DNA of 64,000 nt from an uncultured Amylibacter sp. (GCA_943846615.1 OX044354.1:748359-812358), one strand, 5' to 3'; positions 28,053 to 36,818 are shown, numbered from the stretch's first letter. The notes: generated by a model from the letters alone, not told the origin. A program made the numbers and translations.

Positions 28053-29480
28053 ATGACCAATGCCACCACCCCATTTCGCCCCTTCGAAACCCAATTTGAC
28101 GAAGGCGAAGCGTTAAAAACACTGCAAGATACGGTTGCTGGCGCTGATGATGGCGAAATGTTTTTAGAACGTCGTCGTTCCGAGGCATTGGTTTTCGATG
28201 ATGGTCGCGTCAAAAACGCCAGCTATAACGCATCCGAGGGGTTTGGACTGCGTGCCGTGCGTGGTGAAACGGCTGGCTATGCCCATTCAACTCAAATGAC
28301 ACAATCCGCGCTGAAACGCGCCGCCGAAACCGCCCGTTTGGCGGTTGGATCGGGTGGCGGTACCTTGGCGGATGCGCCGACACCGACCAATCAACGCTTG
28401 TACACTGACATCGATCCGATTTCAGATGCAGAGTTTTCGGTAAAGTTGGACACGTTGAAAGAAATTGATGCCTATGCCCGTGGTTTGGACAAACGTGTTG
28501 TCCAAGTCTCTGCGACTATTGCCGCCAGTTTACAAGAGGTCGAAATCCTACGCCCCGAAGGCACGCGTGTGCGCGATGTACGTCCAATGGCGCGTTTGAA
28601 CATATCGGTTATCGTGGAACAGGATGGTCGTCGCGAAAGTGGTGGTGTTGGTGGCGGTGGACGTCATGGATTGATGCAACTGATTACTCCAGATAGTTGG
28701 AAGCCCAAGGTCGCCGAGGCACTACGCGTGGCCTTGGTAAACCTAAACGCTGAACCTGCGCCAGCGGGCGAGTTTGATGTTGTTCTTGGCCCAGGTTGGC
28801 CTGGCATCCTGTTACACGAGGCAATTGGCCACGGATTAGAAGGCGATTTCAATCGTAAGAAAACATCGGCCTTTGCGGGCCTAATGGGCAAACAAGTTGC
28901 CGCCAAAGGCGTGACCGTACTGGATGATGGCACGATCCCAGATCGCCGTGGTTCCATCAGCTTTGATGACGAAGGCACGCAATCGGGGAAAAACACATTG
29001 ATAGAAGACGGTATCTTGGTGGGTTACATGCAGGATCGCCAAAACGCACGCCTGATGGGTGTGGCCCCAACGGGCAACGGGCGTCGCGAGAGTTACGCGC
29101 ATGCCCCGATGCCACGCATGACAAACACATATATGTTAGGTGGCGATACCAATCCCGACGATATCGTCGCCGATCTAAAAGACGGCATTTACGCCGTTGG
29201 CTTTGGCGGCGGTCAGGTGGATATCACCAACGGTAAATTCGTGTTTTCCTGTACCGAGGCGTATCGCGTCAAAAACGGCGTTGTCGGCGCACCTGTTAAA
29301 GGCGCGACCTTGATCGGTGACGGGGCGACATCGCTGAAACATATCCGCGCAATGGGCAATGATATGGCCCTCGATCCCGGAATGGGCAATTGTGGTAAGG
29401 CTGGACAATGGGTGCCCGTTGGAGTCGGACAACCTACGTTGATGATCGGCGGATTGACCGTCGGCGGCTCAAAAGTCTAG
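28053..29480 (+). CDS. tldD: Metalloprotease TldD
   Basis: TldD works with PmbA/TldE as a zinc protease that trims small proteins and modified peptides in the cytoplasm. The 475-residue length and the motif HEAIGHGLEGD, with His255 and His260, identify TldD rather than the motif-less partner. The end has the glycine-rich VGVGQPTLMIGGLTVGG found in the family. The start at 28053 has AGGA upstream; an upstream TTG is not needed. The gene is divergent from ctaC. No pmbA is in the window. Confidence 0.95.
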   Translation: MTNATTPFRPFETQFDEGEALKTLQDTVAGADDGEMFLERRRSEALVFDDGRVKNASYNASEGFGLRAVRGETAGYAHSTQMTQSALKRAAETARLAVGSGGGTLADAPTPTNQRLYTDIDPISDAEFSVKLDTLKEIDAYARGLDKRVVQVSATIAASLQEVEILRPEGTRVRDVRPMARLNISVIVEQDGRRESGGVGGGGRHGLMQLITPDSWKPKVAEALRVALVNLNAEPAPAGEFDVVLGPGWPGILLHEAIGHGLEGDFNRKKTSAFAGLMGKQVAAKGVTVLDDGTIPDRRGSISFDDEGTQSGKNTLIEDGILVGYMQDRQNARLMGVAPTGNGRRESYAHAPMPRMTNTYMLGGDTNPDDIVADLKDGIYAVGFGGGQVDITNGKFVFSCTEAYRVKNGVVGAPVKGATLIGDGATSLKHIRAMGNDMALDPGMGNCGKAGQWVPVGVGQPTLMIGGLTVGGSKV

Positions 29481-29513
29481 CAAAAACCCAATATAATATA
29501 GCTTAAAGATGAA

Positions 29514-29544
29514 TTTCTTATTGCGAATGACTCGCAATAAGAAA
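29514..29544 (+). other. Hairpin between tldD and the paralogue pair
   Basis: Perfect 13-base arms (29514-29526 and 29532-29544) surround ATGAC. There is no T run after it on the plus strand, so it is not a standard terminator. A five-base repeat, TGTAA/TTACA (29556-29571), follows and ends at the start of the AAAGGAGG ribosome site of the next gene. Confidence 0.6.
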
Positions 29545-29585
29545 AATCCACCCTATGTAATGAATGTTACAAAGGAGGATTCATT

Positions 29586-30032
29586 ATGAACCGTCGTCAA
29601 TTCACAACGTCCCTTTCGGCTCTGTTCGCAGCGCCTGCACTGCCCATAAAGGCGATTGCTGCAGCACCCGCTGCAACTACAGCTATACCAAACGCTGCAC
29701 GCTTCTGGGCCATCTATATGTCGCAACTTCATGGCACATGCTCGGCTGGGACTCTCGCGACGATGACAGGAGTCAATACAGCGACTGCACAAGGTTATCT
29801 TACCCGTATGATCGGTGATGGGGTGATCACACCAACCGACATCATTCGAAAGGCAATAAACACCCAAACAAGCAACACAAAGCCATCATCCCAGTGGAAA
29901 GAACGTGTGCAAAAGTTCGTCGACGACAAGAAACCAACGGCAGCAACGCCACAAAATGTAGAAAATGAAGCCACGGAAATAGCTACCGAAGAGGTCGATC
30001 AGATCAAAACAGAAGCAGAGGAATTGGAATGA
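29586..30032 (+). CDS. Exported protein of unknown function, paralogue 1 of a tandem pair
   Basis: I do not recognise this 148-residue protein. It begins MNRRQFTTSLSALFAAPALP, a short twin-arginine-like or Sec-like signal followed by alanine-rich sequence to about residue 35. Residues 39-82 align without gaps with residues 41-84 of the next gene (WAIYMSQLHG against WAAFISRIHD; TRMIGDGVIT against KSLISDGVIS). This core reads like a helix-turn-helix (TLATMTGVNTATAQGYLTRM), which would be odd in an exported protein. The C-terminus is acidic and repetitive. A very strong AAAGGAGG site suggests high expression. The next gene overlaps by ATGA. Confidence 0.75.
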   Translation: MNRRQFTTSLSALFAAPALPIKAIAAAPAATTAIPNAARFWAIYMSQLHGTCSAGTLATMTGVNTATAQGYLTRMIGDGVITPTDIIRKAINTQTSNTKPSSQWKERVQKFVDDKKPTAATPQNVENEATEIATEEVDQIKTEAEELE

Positions 30033-30538
30033 ACCGCCGCCAATTCACTCAAAGCCTAGCCGCATTAACCGCCACGCCGGCCCTACCCGCCCAATTGGCC
30101 AGTGCCGCAACAACTGTTCCCGTTGCAACAGTTTCTATGGGGCAACCCTATCTCTGGGCTGCATTCATTTCGCGCATTCACGACAAATCCAGCGTTGAAA
30201 TGTTGAAACGTCAGCTGTCCCTGAAGGATGAGACCGCAACACAGGTGTATAAATCGCTGATAAGCGATGGCGTCATCAGTGCCCCGAACGCACAGGGCGT
30301 GTCGCACGCCATGAACCCGTTCAAACGTAATTTCGCCACCTGCATGGCCAGCAACCCTCAATCCGCATTTAAACAAAAGGTCGAAGAAGGCTTGGATCGT
30401 TTGTTAGATGATGAACCAAAGCTGGACCTAAAAGCGGCAGATGATTCAGAACCTGTTAACCCAGATTCGCCAGAATGTGAGGATGAATCAGATATACTCG
30501 AAAATCCCGCCAACTGCCCTGCCACAGACACCACATGA
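30029..30538 (+). CDS. Exported protein of unknown function, paralogue 2 of a tandem pair
   Basis: This 169-residue protein shares with the previous gene the N-terminus MNRRQFT-SL-AL, the alanine-rich leader and a gap-free core of about 44 residues ending in GVIS. The tail is acidic (many D and E, from about residue 128) and has two cysteines near the end. The two genes overlap by four bases and look like a tandem duplication that has diverged. The RR pair suggests Tat export, although the hydrophobic stretch is short and weak. Its 3' end overlaps the beginning of dprA. The function is unknown. Confidence 0.75.
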   Translation: MNRRQFTQSLAALTATPALPAQLASAATTVPVATVSMGQPYLWAAFISRIHDKSSVEMLKRQLSLKDETATQVYKSLISDGVISAPNAQGVSHAMNPFKRNFATCMASNPQSAFKQKVEEGLDRLLDDEPKLDLKAADDSEPVNPDSPECEDESDILENPANCPATDTT

Positions 30539-31611
30539 TAAAATTGCTTGGCTACAACTGACGCGATCACGTCGTGTAGGGCCCGCAACCTTTGTGCGGT
30601 TGATCAATGAGTATGGCACCTGCCCTGCGGCGCTGGACGCGTTGCCGAGTATTGCAAAGGATGCTGGGGCCAAGGGTTATACACCATATGAGTTGAAAGC
30701 GGCGGAACGCGAATTTGACCACGGTATTGATCAAGGCCTGACCCCACTGTTTCTGGGCGATCCCAAATATCCCATCTTGTTGGCGGAATCTCCTGATGCG
30801 CCTGCATTCCTGTGGGCGCGTGGAAATCCCGCACTGGCCAGTCAAACTTGCATTTCGCTGGTTGGCGCACGAAATGCGTCCAGTATCGGCGTCCGTCTGG
30901 CGCGACGCATGGCTCAAGAATTGGGGGGAACTGGGCTACACCGTTGTTTCGGGACTGGCACGTGGCATCGATACCGCTGTACACGAGGGCAGTTTGGACA
31001 CAGGTACAATTGCGGTTCAGGCGGGTGGCATTTTCACGACTTACCCCAAAGAAAACGAAAAATTGCAATCTCAAATCGGCGAAACAGGCCTGTGCCTGTC
31101 CGAACAACCCATTGGTTTAATCCCACAGGCACGTCATTTCCCACAACGTAATCGCATCATCGCGGGTCTATCCTTGGCGGTGGTTGTGATCGAGGGTGCC
31201 GCGCGTTCAGGCAGCCTGATCACCGCCCGTTCCGCCGCTGATTTAGGTCGTGATGTGATGGCTGTACCGGGCAACCCAATGGATCCTCGTGCGGCAGGTT
31301 GCAATATGTTGATCCGCGATGGCTCGGTTCTGGTTCGTGGTGCCGCTGACATTCACGAAGCATTGGAAACACCCAATGCAGGACAACAGGAAATGGCATC
31401 TAACGAAACAACGACCGATACATCAAAAATCTCGGACGCTGAAATTGCAAAAAAAATCCTTGATACTTTATCCGTCACCGCCATCGCCGAAGACATCGTT
31501 ATACGCGATACAGGCCTGCCCCCAACTGAGGTCGCGCGACACATCACGTCGCTGGAATTATCTGGTCAGGTTCATCGTGGCGCTGGTGGTTTTTTATCGC
31601 TCGCCAGCTAA
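30483..31611 (+). pseudogene. dprA: DNA processing protein DprA, broken by a frameshift in a G run
   Basis: DprA protects incoming single-stranded DNA and loads RecA during natural transformation. The first part (MNQIYSK to RMAQELG) is in one frame, and the rest (ELGYTVVSGLARGIDTAVHEG to the C-terminal winged-helix SGQVHRGAGGFLSLAS) is in the +1 frame. The switch falls at six G (30923-30928); with five G the text reads QELGELGYTVVSG, as in intact family members. So one base appears inserted. It may be a sequencing error, a phase-variable tract or a true inactivation. Without correction the first frame ends at 31151. The rest looks undecayed, including RSGSLITARSA and PGNPMDPRAAGCN. Confidence 0.85.
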
Positions 31612-31638
31612 AAAAACGCACGCAATGAAATGCACCTG

Positions 31639-31667
31639 TTGACAATCACCCACAGAACAAACGATGT
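31639..31667 (+). promoter_or_regulatory. Possible topA promoter
   Basis: TTGACA at 31639-31644 is a perfect -35 box; the -10 region 17 bases on (CGATGT) is poor. It lies in the short gap before topA, the only place for a promoter private to topA. Confidence 0.3.
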
Positions 31668-31710
31668 TCCGCGCCCATAGCCCCTGCTGTGAATAGTCAA
31701 AGGAAGCCCC

Positions 31711-34353
31711 ATGCCAGTCGTCGTCGTAGAGAGCCCCGCAAAGGCCAAAACTATCAATAAATACCTAGGCTCCGACTATACTGTGTTGGCCTCTTATGGC
31801 CACGTACGTGACCTGCCCCCTAAAGACGGATCAGTCGATACCGACAACGAATTCGAAATGAAATGGGAAGTCGCCACAGATTCGAAAAAGCACCTAAAAG
31901 CCATCGCAGATGCGTTGAAAGAGGACAACAATCTGATCCTCGCAACCGACCCCGATCGCGAAGGAGAAGCTATTTCATGGCATTTAGAAGAGGCGTTGCG
32001 CAAACGCAAAGTCGTTAAAAAGGACACCCCTGTTTCGCGGGTTGTGTTCAATGCAATTACAAAGACCGCGGTCACGGATGCCATGAAAAACCCTCGCGCC
32101 GTCGATATGGAATTGGTAGAGGCATATCTCGCCCGTCGCGCATTGGATTATCTGGTTGGCTTTAACTTGTCGCCCGTTTTATGGCGCAAACTGCCCGGCT
32201 CAAAATCAGCTGGTCGTGTTCAATCCGTTTGTTTGCGCTTGATTGTCGAACGTGAAATGGAAATCGAGGCGTTTAAGCCGCGTGAATATTGGTCAGTTAA
32301 AGCGGCCTTAAAAACGCCACGTGGACAAGCATTCGATGCATCGTTGCGCATCTTGGGTGGCAAGAAGCTGGACAAATTTGACATTGATAACGAAACGGCC
32401 GCTGAATTGGCTGTTCAGGCAATCAATTCGCGAGATCTGTCTGTTGAAACGGTCGAGGCGAAACCTGCCACACGAAACCCATCCGCACCATTTATGACGT
32501 CGACCCTGCAACAAGAAGCCAGCCGCAAATTTGGTTTCGGCGCACGTCAAACCATGAGCACCGCGCAACGTTTATACGAAGCGGGTCACATCACATATAT
32601 GCGTACAGACGGTATCGACATGGCACCCGAGGCCGTGACCGCCGCACGCGATGCAATCAAATCGCGCTATGGTAACGATTTCGTTCCCAACGAGGCACGT
32701 ATCTACAAAAACAAAGCCAAGAACGCCCAAGAGGCCCACGAATGTGTACGCCCGACGGATATGAATGTGTCCGCCGACGATCTGGGTAAATTAGAAGCGG
32801 ATCAACGTAAATTATACGACCTTATCTGGAAGCGTACATTGGCCAGCCAAATGACCAGCGCACGTTTAGAACGCACAACGGTTGATATCACATCACCAGA
32901 CGGTCAAATCGGACTGCGTTCCACCGGCCAAGTTTTGATGTTCGAGGGCTTCCTAAAAGTCTACGAGGAGGGCCGCGATGACGACGTTGTGGATGACGAC
33001 GACAAGCGTTTGCCACAGCTAACCGCAGGCGACAAAACAGAAAAAACCGCCGTCACACCAAACCAACACCACACCCAACCACCACCACGTTTCACAGAGG
33101 CGACATTGGTAAAGCGCATGGAAGAGTTAGGCATCGGTCGCCCATCAACATATGCGTCCATCGTAACCACAATCCAAACCCGCGAATACGTCCGTAAAGA
33201 GGGCAACCGCCTGATCGCAGAGGATAAGGGGCGCTTGGTTATCGCATTCTTGGAAAACTATTTCCGCCAATACGTCGGTTACAACTATACCGCTGGCCTG
33301 GAAGAGGAATTGGATCAGGTTTCCGCGGGTAAAGAAGATTACAAAGTTGTGCTATCACGTTTCTGGCGCGATTTTTCCGCCGCTGTCGCAGAAACCGCCG
33401 ATCTGCGCATCACCGAAGTGTTGGAAAAAATCAACGAGGTTTTGGAACCTCATATTTTCCCAGCCAACGAAGACGGATCCGACCCGCGTGTTTGTAAAAC
33501 CTGTGGCAATGGACGTTTGTCAATGCGCACTGCGCGTTCGGGTGGTGCATTTATCGGTTGTTCAAACTATCCCGAATGTCGTTATACCCGCCCATTGGCA
33601 GGTGAGCTGGAAGGCGGCGATATCGCGGGCCCCGATGGCAAAGAATTGGGCGTGGATGGTGATGGTGAATTGATCACATTGCGCACAGGTCGTTTTGGCC
33701 CATATGTACAACGTGGGCAAGCCACCGAAGAAGTGCCAAAACCACCACGCGCGTCGATCCCAAAGGGATCAGATTTGTCATTGGTTGAACTTGAACGGGC
33801 GTTACAGTTGTTATCATTGCCACGTACAATTGGCGAACACCCAGAAGGCGGTGAAATCGTTGCCGCCATCGGTCGCTTTGGCCCATATGTGATGTGGGAA
33901 AAACTGCCCGAAGAGGGTAAAAAATCGCGTCAAAAAATCTATGCGAACATGAAAGACCCCGAAGAGGTGTTTATCGTAGGTATGAACCGTGCGATCGAGT
34001 TGATCACCGAAAAGGCCAACAAAACGGGTCGTGGTGCGGCTGCGACACCGCTGAAAGAGCTGGGTGAACACCCAGAAGATGGCGGCGACGTTAATGTCAT
34101 GGATGGTCGTTATGGGCCATATGTGAAATGGGCAAAAATCAACGCAACTTTACCCAAGGATGTTGAACCAGCCGACGTCACCATGGAAATCGCGGTCGCT
34201 TTGATTGCCGAAAAAGCGGCCAAAAAAGGAACCAAGAAGAAAGCGGCCCCGAAGAAAAAGGCTGCGGCCAAGAAGCCAGCGGCGAAAAAGAAGCCCGCCG
34301 CCAAGAAAAAACCAGCAGCGAAAAAGAAATCAGCGACCAAAGACGCTGACTAA
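31711..34353 (+). CDS. topA: DNA topoisomerase I TopA
   Basis: TopA relaxes negative supercoils by cutting one strand. The 880 residues have the Toprim domain (VVVESPAKAKTINKYLG at the start, TDPDREGEAISWHL near residue 90), the catalytic tyrosine Tyr296 in ITYMRTDG, a four-cysteine zinc ribbon CKTCGNGRLSM...CSNYPEC near residue 595-625, and two or three GRFGPYV repeats after it. The C-terminus is a lysine/alanine/proline tail of about 40 residues built from repeated AAKKKP units, like that of histone H1, presumably for DNA contact. AAGGA precedes the ATG. Confidence 0.98.
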   Translation: MPVVVVESPAKAKTINKYLGSDYTVLASYGHVRDLPPKDGSVDTDNEFEMKWEVATDSKKHLKAIADALKEDNNLILATDPDREGEAISWHLEEALRKRKVVKKDTPVSRVVFNAITKTAVTDAMKNPRAVDMELVEAYLARRALDYLVGFNLSPVLWRKLPGSKSAGRVQSVCLRLIVEREMEIEAFKPREYWSVKAALKTPRGQAFDASLRILGGKKLDKFDIDNETAAELAVQAINSRDLSVETVEAKPATRNPSAPFMTSTLQQEASRKFGFGARQTMSTAQRLYEAGHITYMRTDGIDMAPEAVTAARDAIKSRYGNDFVPNEARIYKNKAKNAQEAHECVRPTDMNVSADDLGKLEADQRKLYDLIWKRTLASQMTSARLERTTVDITSPDGQIGLRSTGQVLMFEGFLKVYEEGRDDDVVDDDDKRLPQLTAGDKTEKTAVTPNQHHTQPPPRFTEATLVKRMEELGIGRPSTYASIVTTIQTREYVRKEGNRLIAEDKGRLVIAFLENYFRQYVGYNYTAGLEEELDQVSAGKEDYKVVLSRFWRDFSAAVAETADLRITEVLEKINEVLEPHIFPANEDGSDPRVCKTCGNGRLSMRTARSGGAFIGCSNYPECRYTRPLAGELEGGDIAGPDGKELGVDGDGELITLRTGRFGPYVQRGQATEEVPKPPRASIPKGSDLSLVELERALQLLSLPRTIGEHPEGGEIVAAIGRFGPYVMWEKLPEEGKKSRQKIYANMKDPEEVFIVGMNRAIELITEKANKTGRGAAATPLKELGEHPEDGGDVNVMDGRYGPYVKWAKINATLPKDVEPADVTMEIAVALIAEKAAKKGTKKKAAPKKKAAAKKPAAKKKPAAKKKPAAKKKSATKDAD

Positions 34354-35150
34354 CTCAAAGGACGACGCTCTACTGTATGTCCGTAGAGTGTCGTCAACAA
34401 GCTGGCCGAAATCATAACCATAAACCACTGGACAATTGCATTGGCCAAAACGCCGATGATGTTGTTGGGTAAAATCGACCCTAGCATAATCGCCGCTACC
34501 AGCGAAATTCCGACAACGATGATCGCCGCACCCCATATCGCGCCACTTACATCGGCGGTCATTCGAAATGATTCTGAAAACGTCATACGCTTATCCAGCG
34601 CAATCGCGGGCAAAACCATCCCTGCGCGAAAAAAGAAGTAATATACGCAAATAAACAATCCTAGGCTTATTAACGACATCAGACTTTGTAGTCCGGCAGC
34701 CTGCAGCAAAAGCGAAATAAATGCGAGCGGCAATGCCAATCCAATAGCGATCAAGAACACCAAAGCAAGTGTTTTACCTAAGTAGTTGAACAAGCGTGAT
34801 GCATTCCAAAAAGGGAAGAGTTGCGTTGATTGTTCTTCCAACAGAACAAAACGATGCCACGCAATGGCAATCCATGACATCGCAACGAAAAACAACAGGT
34901 TTCCGACCAACAGCGCACCACTGTTTTGAAACGCCGCTTTCGCCAATTCGAGTTGTTGTTCCGACGAGAGCGTTTCATCGATTCTCATATCGACTGGATT
35001 TGCGATCATCGAACCCGTCATGACAACATTCACCATAGTGGACAAAAATACCGCCATCACAAACAGGCCTCCGGACAACCGAACAGCTTGTTCAAAGTTG
35101 CCCATCACGATTTCAACTGATTTCCGAAAAATGATCCACGAATTTTGCAT
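34350..35150 (-). CDS. Six-helix membrane protein of unknown function, paralogue of the gene at 59158
   Basis: The 266-residue protein has about six hydrophobic helices in three well separated pairs and no signal peptide. It resembles the protein at 59158-59934 in helix layout and in two marks: AWHRFVLLEE in the middle (AWHRYILLDE in the other) and a terminal SASLLTTLYGHTVERR (ISVMTTLYCVWFDPSR). I know no function for this group. The start at 35150 has GGGGCAGG upstream. It converges on topA with a four-base overlap. Confidence 0.82.
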   Translation of the reverse strand: MQNSWIIFRKSVEIVMGNFEQAVRLSGGLFVMAVFLSTMVNVVMTGSMIANPVDMRIDETLSSEQQLELAKAAFQNSGALLVGNLLFFVAMSWIAIAWHRFVLLEEQSTQLFPFWNASRLFNYLGKTLALVFLIAIGLALPLAFISLLLQAAGLQSLMSLISLGLFICVYYFFFRAGMVLPAIALDKRMTFSESFRMTADVSGAIWGAAIIVVGISLVAAIMLGSILPNNIIGVLANAIVQWFMVMISASLLTTLYGHTVERRPLS

Positions 35151-35202
35151 TGCCTGCCCCAAGGTTTATTGAGCAGACTGTATCGCCATCAATGGGCAAG
35201 TT

Positions 35203-35919
35203 TCAAGCGGCAAGCCGATCATCAAGCAATGCCAAAACCTGTTGACAGCTTTTTGCCCAAGGACCATTTGTATTTAATTGCGTATTCAAAACTATACCTA
35301 CCGCGATCAGATCGGTGTCGTCCGATACGCGGGCGACCGACGACAGGAATTGCGCGCAATAGCGAACGCATTCCTTGTCTTTTGCCGGAACCGCTTCACG
35401 TAATAATTCTTGGATATGATCCAGATCTTCGCGCAGCGATTCTGCATCCGGGGAAACCACATCGCCCGCCACACGCGGTTTAAACCCAGCCACACCAGAG
35501 GATTCCGGCATTGTCGATAGTATCGTTTGTTGGAAACTTGCCATGTCAAAGAATGGCTTTTGCAAAAATATTGACGCCCCCGCCGCAACAGCGGCTTCAC
35601 GGCCTTCGGCTCCGCCGCTCATGGCGATTGTTGGGGGCGCGTTTGGTGTTTTTGCGATCTCTGCAATCAAGTCTTCACCCGACCCATCTGGCAGGCCAAT
35701 ATCAATTAACACGACGTCAGGGCGATAAATTTGAATGTGTTTGCGTGCGGATAGAATACAATCTGCGCGGCGTAATCGTGCGCCGCTACGAATGGACATC
35801 AACCGTACCGCATCCGAGAAAAAGCGACTATCTTCGACCAACAAGATCGTTAATCCCAACAATGGCCTCTCAATTGCGCGGGTTCTGTTCACTTGGGGCG
35901 CTGCGGCAAATTCTTCCAT
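35203..35919 (-). CDS. Response-regulator receiver-domain protein
   Basis: The 238-residue protein has an N-terminal extension of about 20 residues, then a receiver domain (about 23-140) with the acidic pair in LLVEDSRFF, the phospho-acceptor Asp in VVLIDIGLPDG, a Ser in AMSGG and the conserved Lys in FLQKPF. The rest (about 150-238) is helical without a known output domain; it might be a histidine-phosphotransfer-like or interaction bundle. No kinase is encoded nearby. GAAGGAG precedes the ATG at 35919; the longer frame to 36036 is not supported. Confidence 0.85.
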   Translation of the reverse strand: MEEFAAAPQVNRTRAIERPLLGLTILLVEDSRFFSDAVRLMSIRSGARLRRADCILSARKHIQIYRPDVVLIDIGLPDGSGEDLIAEIAKTPNAPPTIAMSGGAEGREAAVAAGASIFLQKPFFDMASFQQTILSTMPESSGVAGFKPRVAGDVVSPDAESLREDLDHIQELLREAVPAKDKECVRYCAQFLSSVARVSDDTDLIAVGIVLNTQLNTNGPWAKSCQQVLALLDDRLAA

Positions 35920-36025
35920 GGTATTTTCTCCTTCGCCCCTATAAAAACCCAACATCACTAACGCAGTCCTAACAAAGCCTGCAAAATTTTCAGAATTTTC
36001 ACCGAACTTCGGAAGGTTGCCCCAA

Positions 36026-36295
36026 ATGACCATCACAGCTGTTTTAGTCTTGTATTCAATTACCTGGTTTTTGGTTTTGTTTCTCTGCCTTCAAATCAAC
36101 ATCAAAACCCAGTCCGAAACGGGCGAAATCGTAGCGGGCACACATGCGTCGGCGCCGGAGGGTTTTGATTTGAAGAAACGCTTATGGATCACCACGGCAA
36201 TATCGATTCCGGTTTGTGGGTTGTTCGTTTTCTTGATCCTTTCGGATTTTGTGACGCTGGAAACCTTCAGCTTTTTTAACATTTTTGAAAAGTAA
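36026..36295 (+). CDS. DUF1467 family membrane protein
   Basis: The 89-residue protein has two transmembrane helices (about 3-22 and 55-75) linked by a polar loop with FDLKKRLWITT just before the second helix, the DUF1467 pattern. Family members are small inner-membrane proteins of unknown role, common in alphaproteobacteria. GGAAGG lies nine bases before the ATG. It is divergent from the receiver-domain gene, whose promoter it must face. Confidence 0.8.
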   Translation: MTITAVLVLYSITWFLVLFLCLQINIKTQSETGEIVAGTHASAPEGFDLKKRLWITTAISIPVCGLFVFLILSDFVTLETFSFFNIFEK

Positions 36296-36355
36296 TCCTT
36301 TTCATTTGGATCAAAGGGGCGTATCGCGCCCACAACTCTTATAAAGGAATATGTC

Positions 36356-36709
36356 ATGGCTGCTCTTTCTGTTGGCGATATCGTCGTCTTGGTTTCAGGT
36401 TCTCCGCGTTTTTGTGTCGAGAGCATTCAAAGCACGAAAGTGAGCTGTGTGTGGGTCAACGAAGGCACTGTTCAGCGTGATACATTCGACATGGGTATCC
36501 TGCGTAAATGGGAAGCATCCGATACCGCGCCTGGTCGCGGCGGTGATCGTGGTGGCCGTTCTGGTGGTGGTGATCGTGGTGGCTTTAAGGGCGGTGATCG
36601 TGGTGGCAAACCTGGTGGTGATCGTGGCGGCTTTAAGGGTGGCGATCGTGGCGGCCCGCCAAAGCGTGATTTTGATAAGAAAGACAAACCTTTCTTTCGC
36701 AAAGACTAG
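36356..36709 (+). CDS. DUF2158-like protein with an RGG-rich tail
   Basis: The first 50 of 117 residues (VGDIVVLVSGSPRFCVESI...VSCVWVNEG) resemble the DUF2158/YodC fold, a small SH3-like barrel. From residue 59 to about 102 the protein is a low-complexity run of GGDRGG units with GF, K and P in between, and it ends in a basic segment (PPKRDFDKKDKPFFRKD). RGG runs in other proteins bind RNA or help condensate formation. An RNA- or DNA-binding role is therefore inferred. It has an AAAGGA ribosome site and its own strong terminator. Confidence 0.85.
   Translation: MAALSVGDIVVLVSGSPRFCVESIQSTKVSCVWVNEGTVQRDTFDMGILRKWEASDTAPGRGGDRGGRSGGGDRGGFKGGDRGGKPGGDRGGFKGGDRGGPPKRDFDKKDKPFFRKD
36535..36660 (+). 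repeat. Tandem coding repeat for GGDRGG units
   Basis: The DNA repeats a GGTGGTGATCGTGGTGGC-like unit with spacers, including two long near-copies coding GGDRGGFKGGDRGG. Such tandem units could expand or contract in frame between strains. Confidence 0.7.
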
Positions 36710-36730
36710 GCCCATCTAAAATCGAATTTC

Positions 36731-36766
36731 ATGCCTCGTTTCTGAAATGGAACGGGGCATTTTTTT
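36731..36766 (+). terminator. Terminator of the RGG-tail gene
   Basis: ATGCCTCGTT pairs with AACGGGGCAT (one G-T wobble) and is followed at once by seven T, 20 bases after the stop codon. Confidence 0.85.
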
Positions 36767-36770
36767 GAGG

Positions 36771-36818
36771 TGTCCCCATGGGGACAGGGGGTTAAGTGTT
36801 TGATATTAAATAATATCA
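36771..36818. repeat. Two palindromes before the EI24 gene end
   Basis: A 16-base perfect palindrome, TGTCCCCATGGGGACA (36771-36786), is followed by an AT-rich one, TGATATTA-AA-TAATATCA (36801-36818), ahead of the convergent EI24 gene stop. They may help end minus-strand transcription, or be protein sites. Confidence 0.6.

Noticed and set aside
30796..31611. A separate gene starting at 30796
   Set aside because: Its first 40 or so residues are nonsense in sequence terms, and from ELGYTVV it is the second half of DprA; it is explained by the frameshift.
32961..33206. Small minus-strand frame in topA
   Set aside because: It is antisense to a conserved enzyme and shows no start signal.
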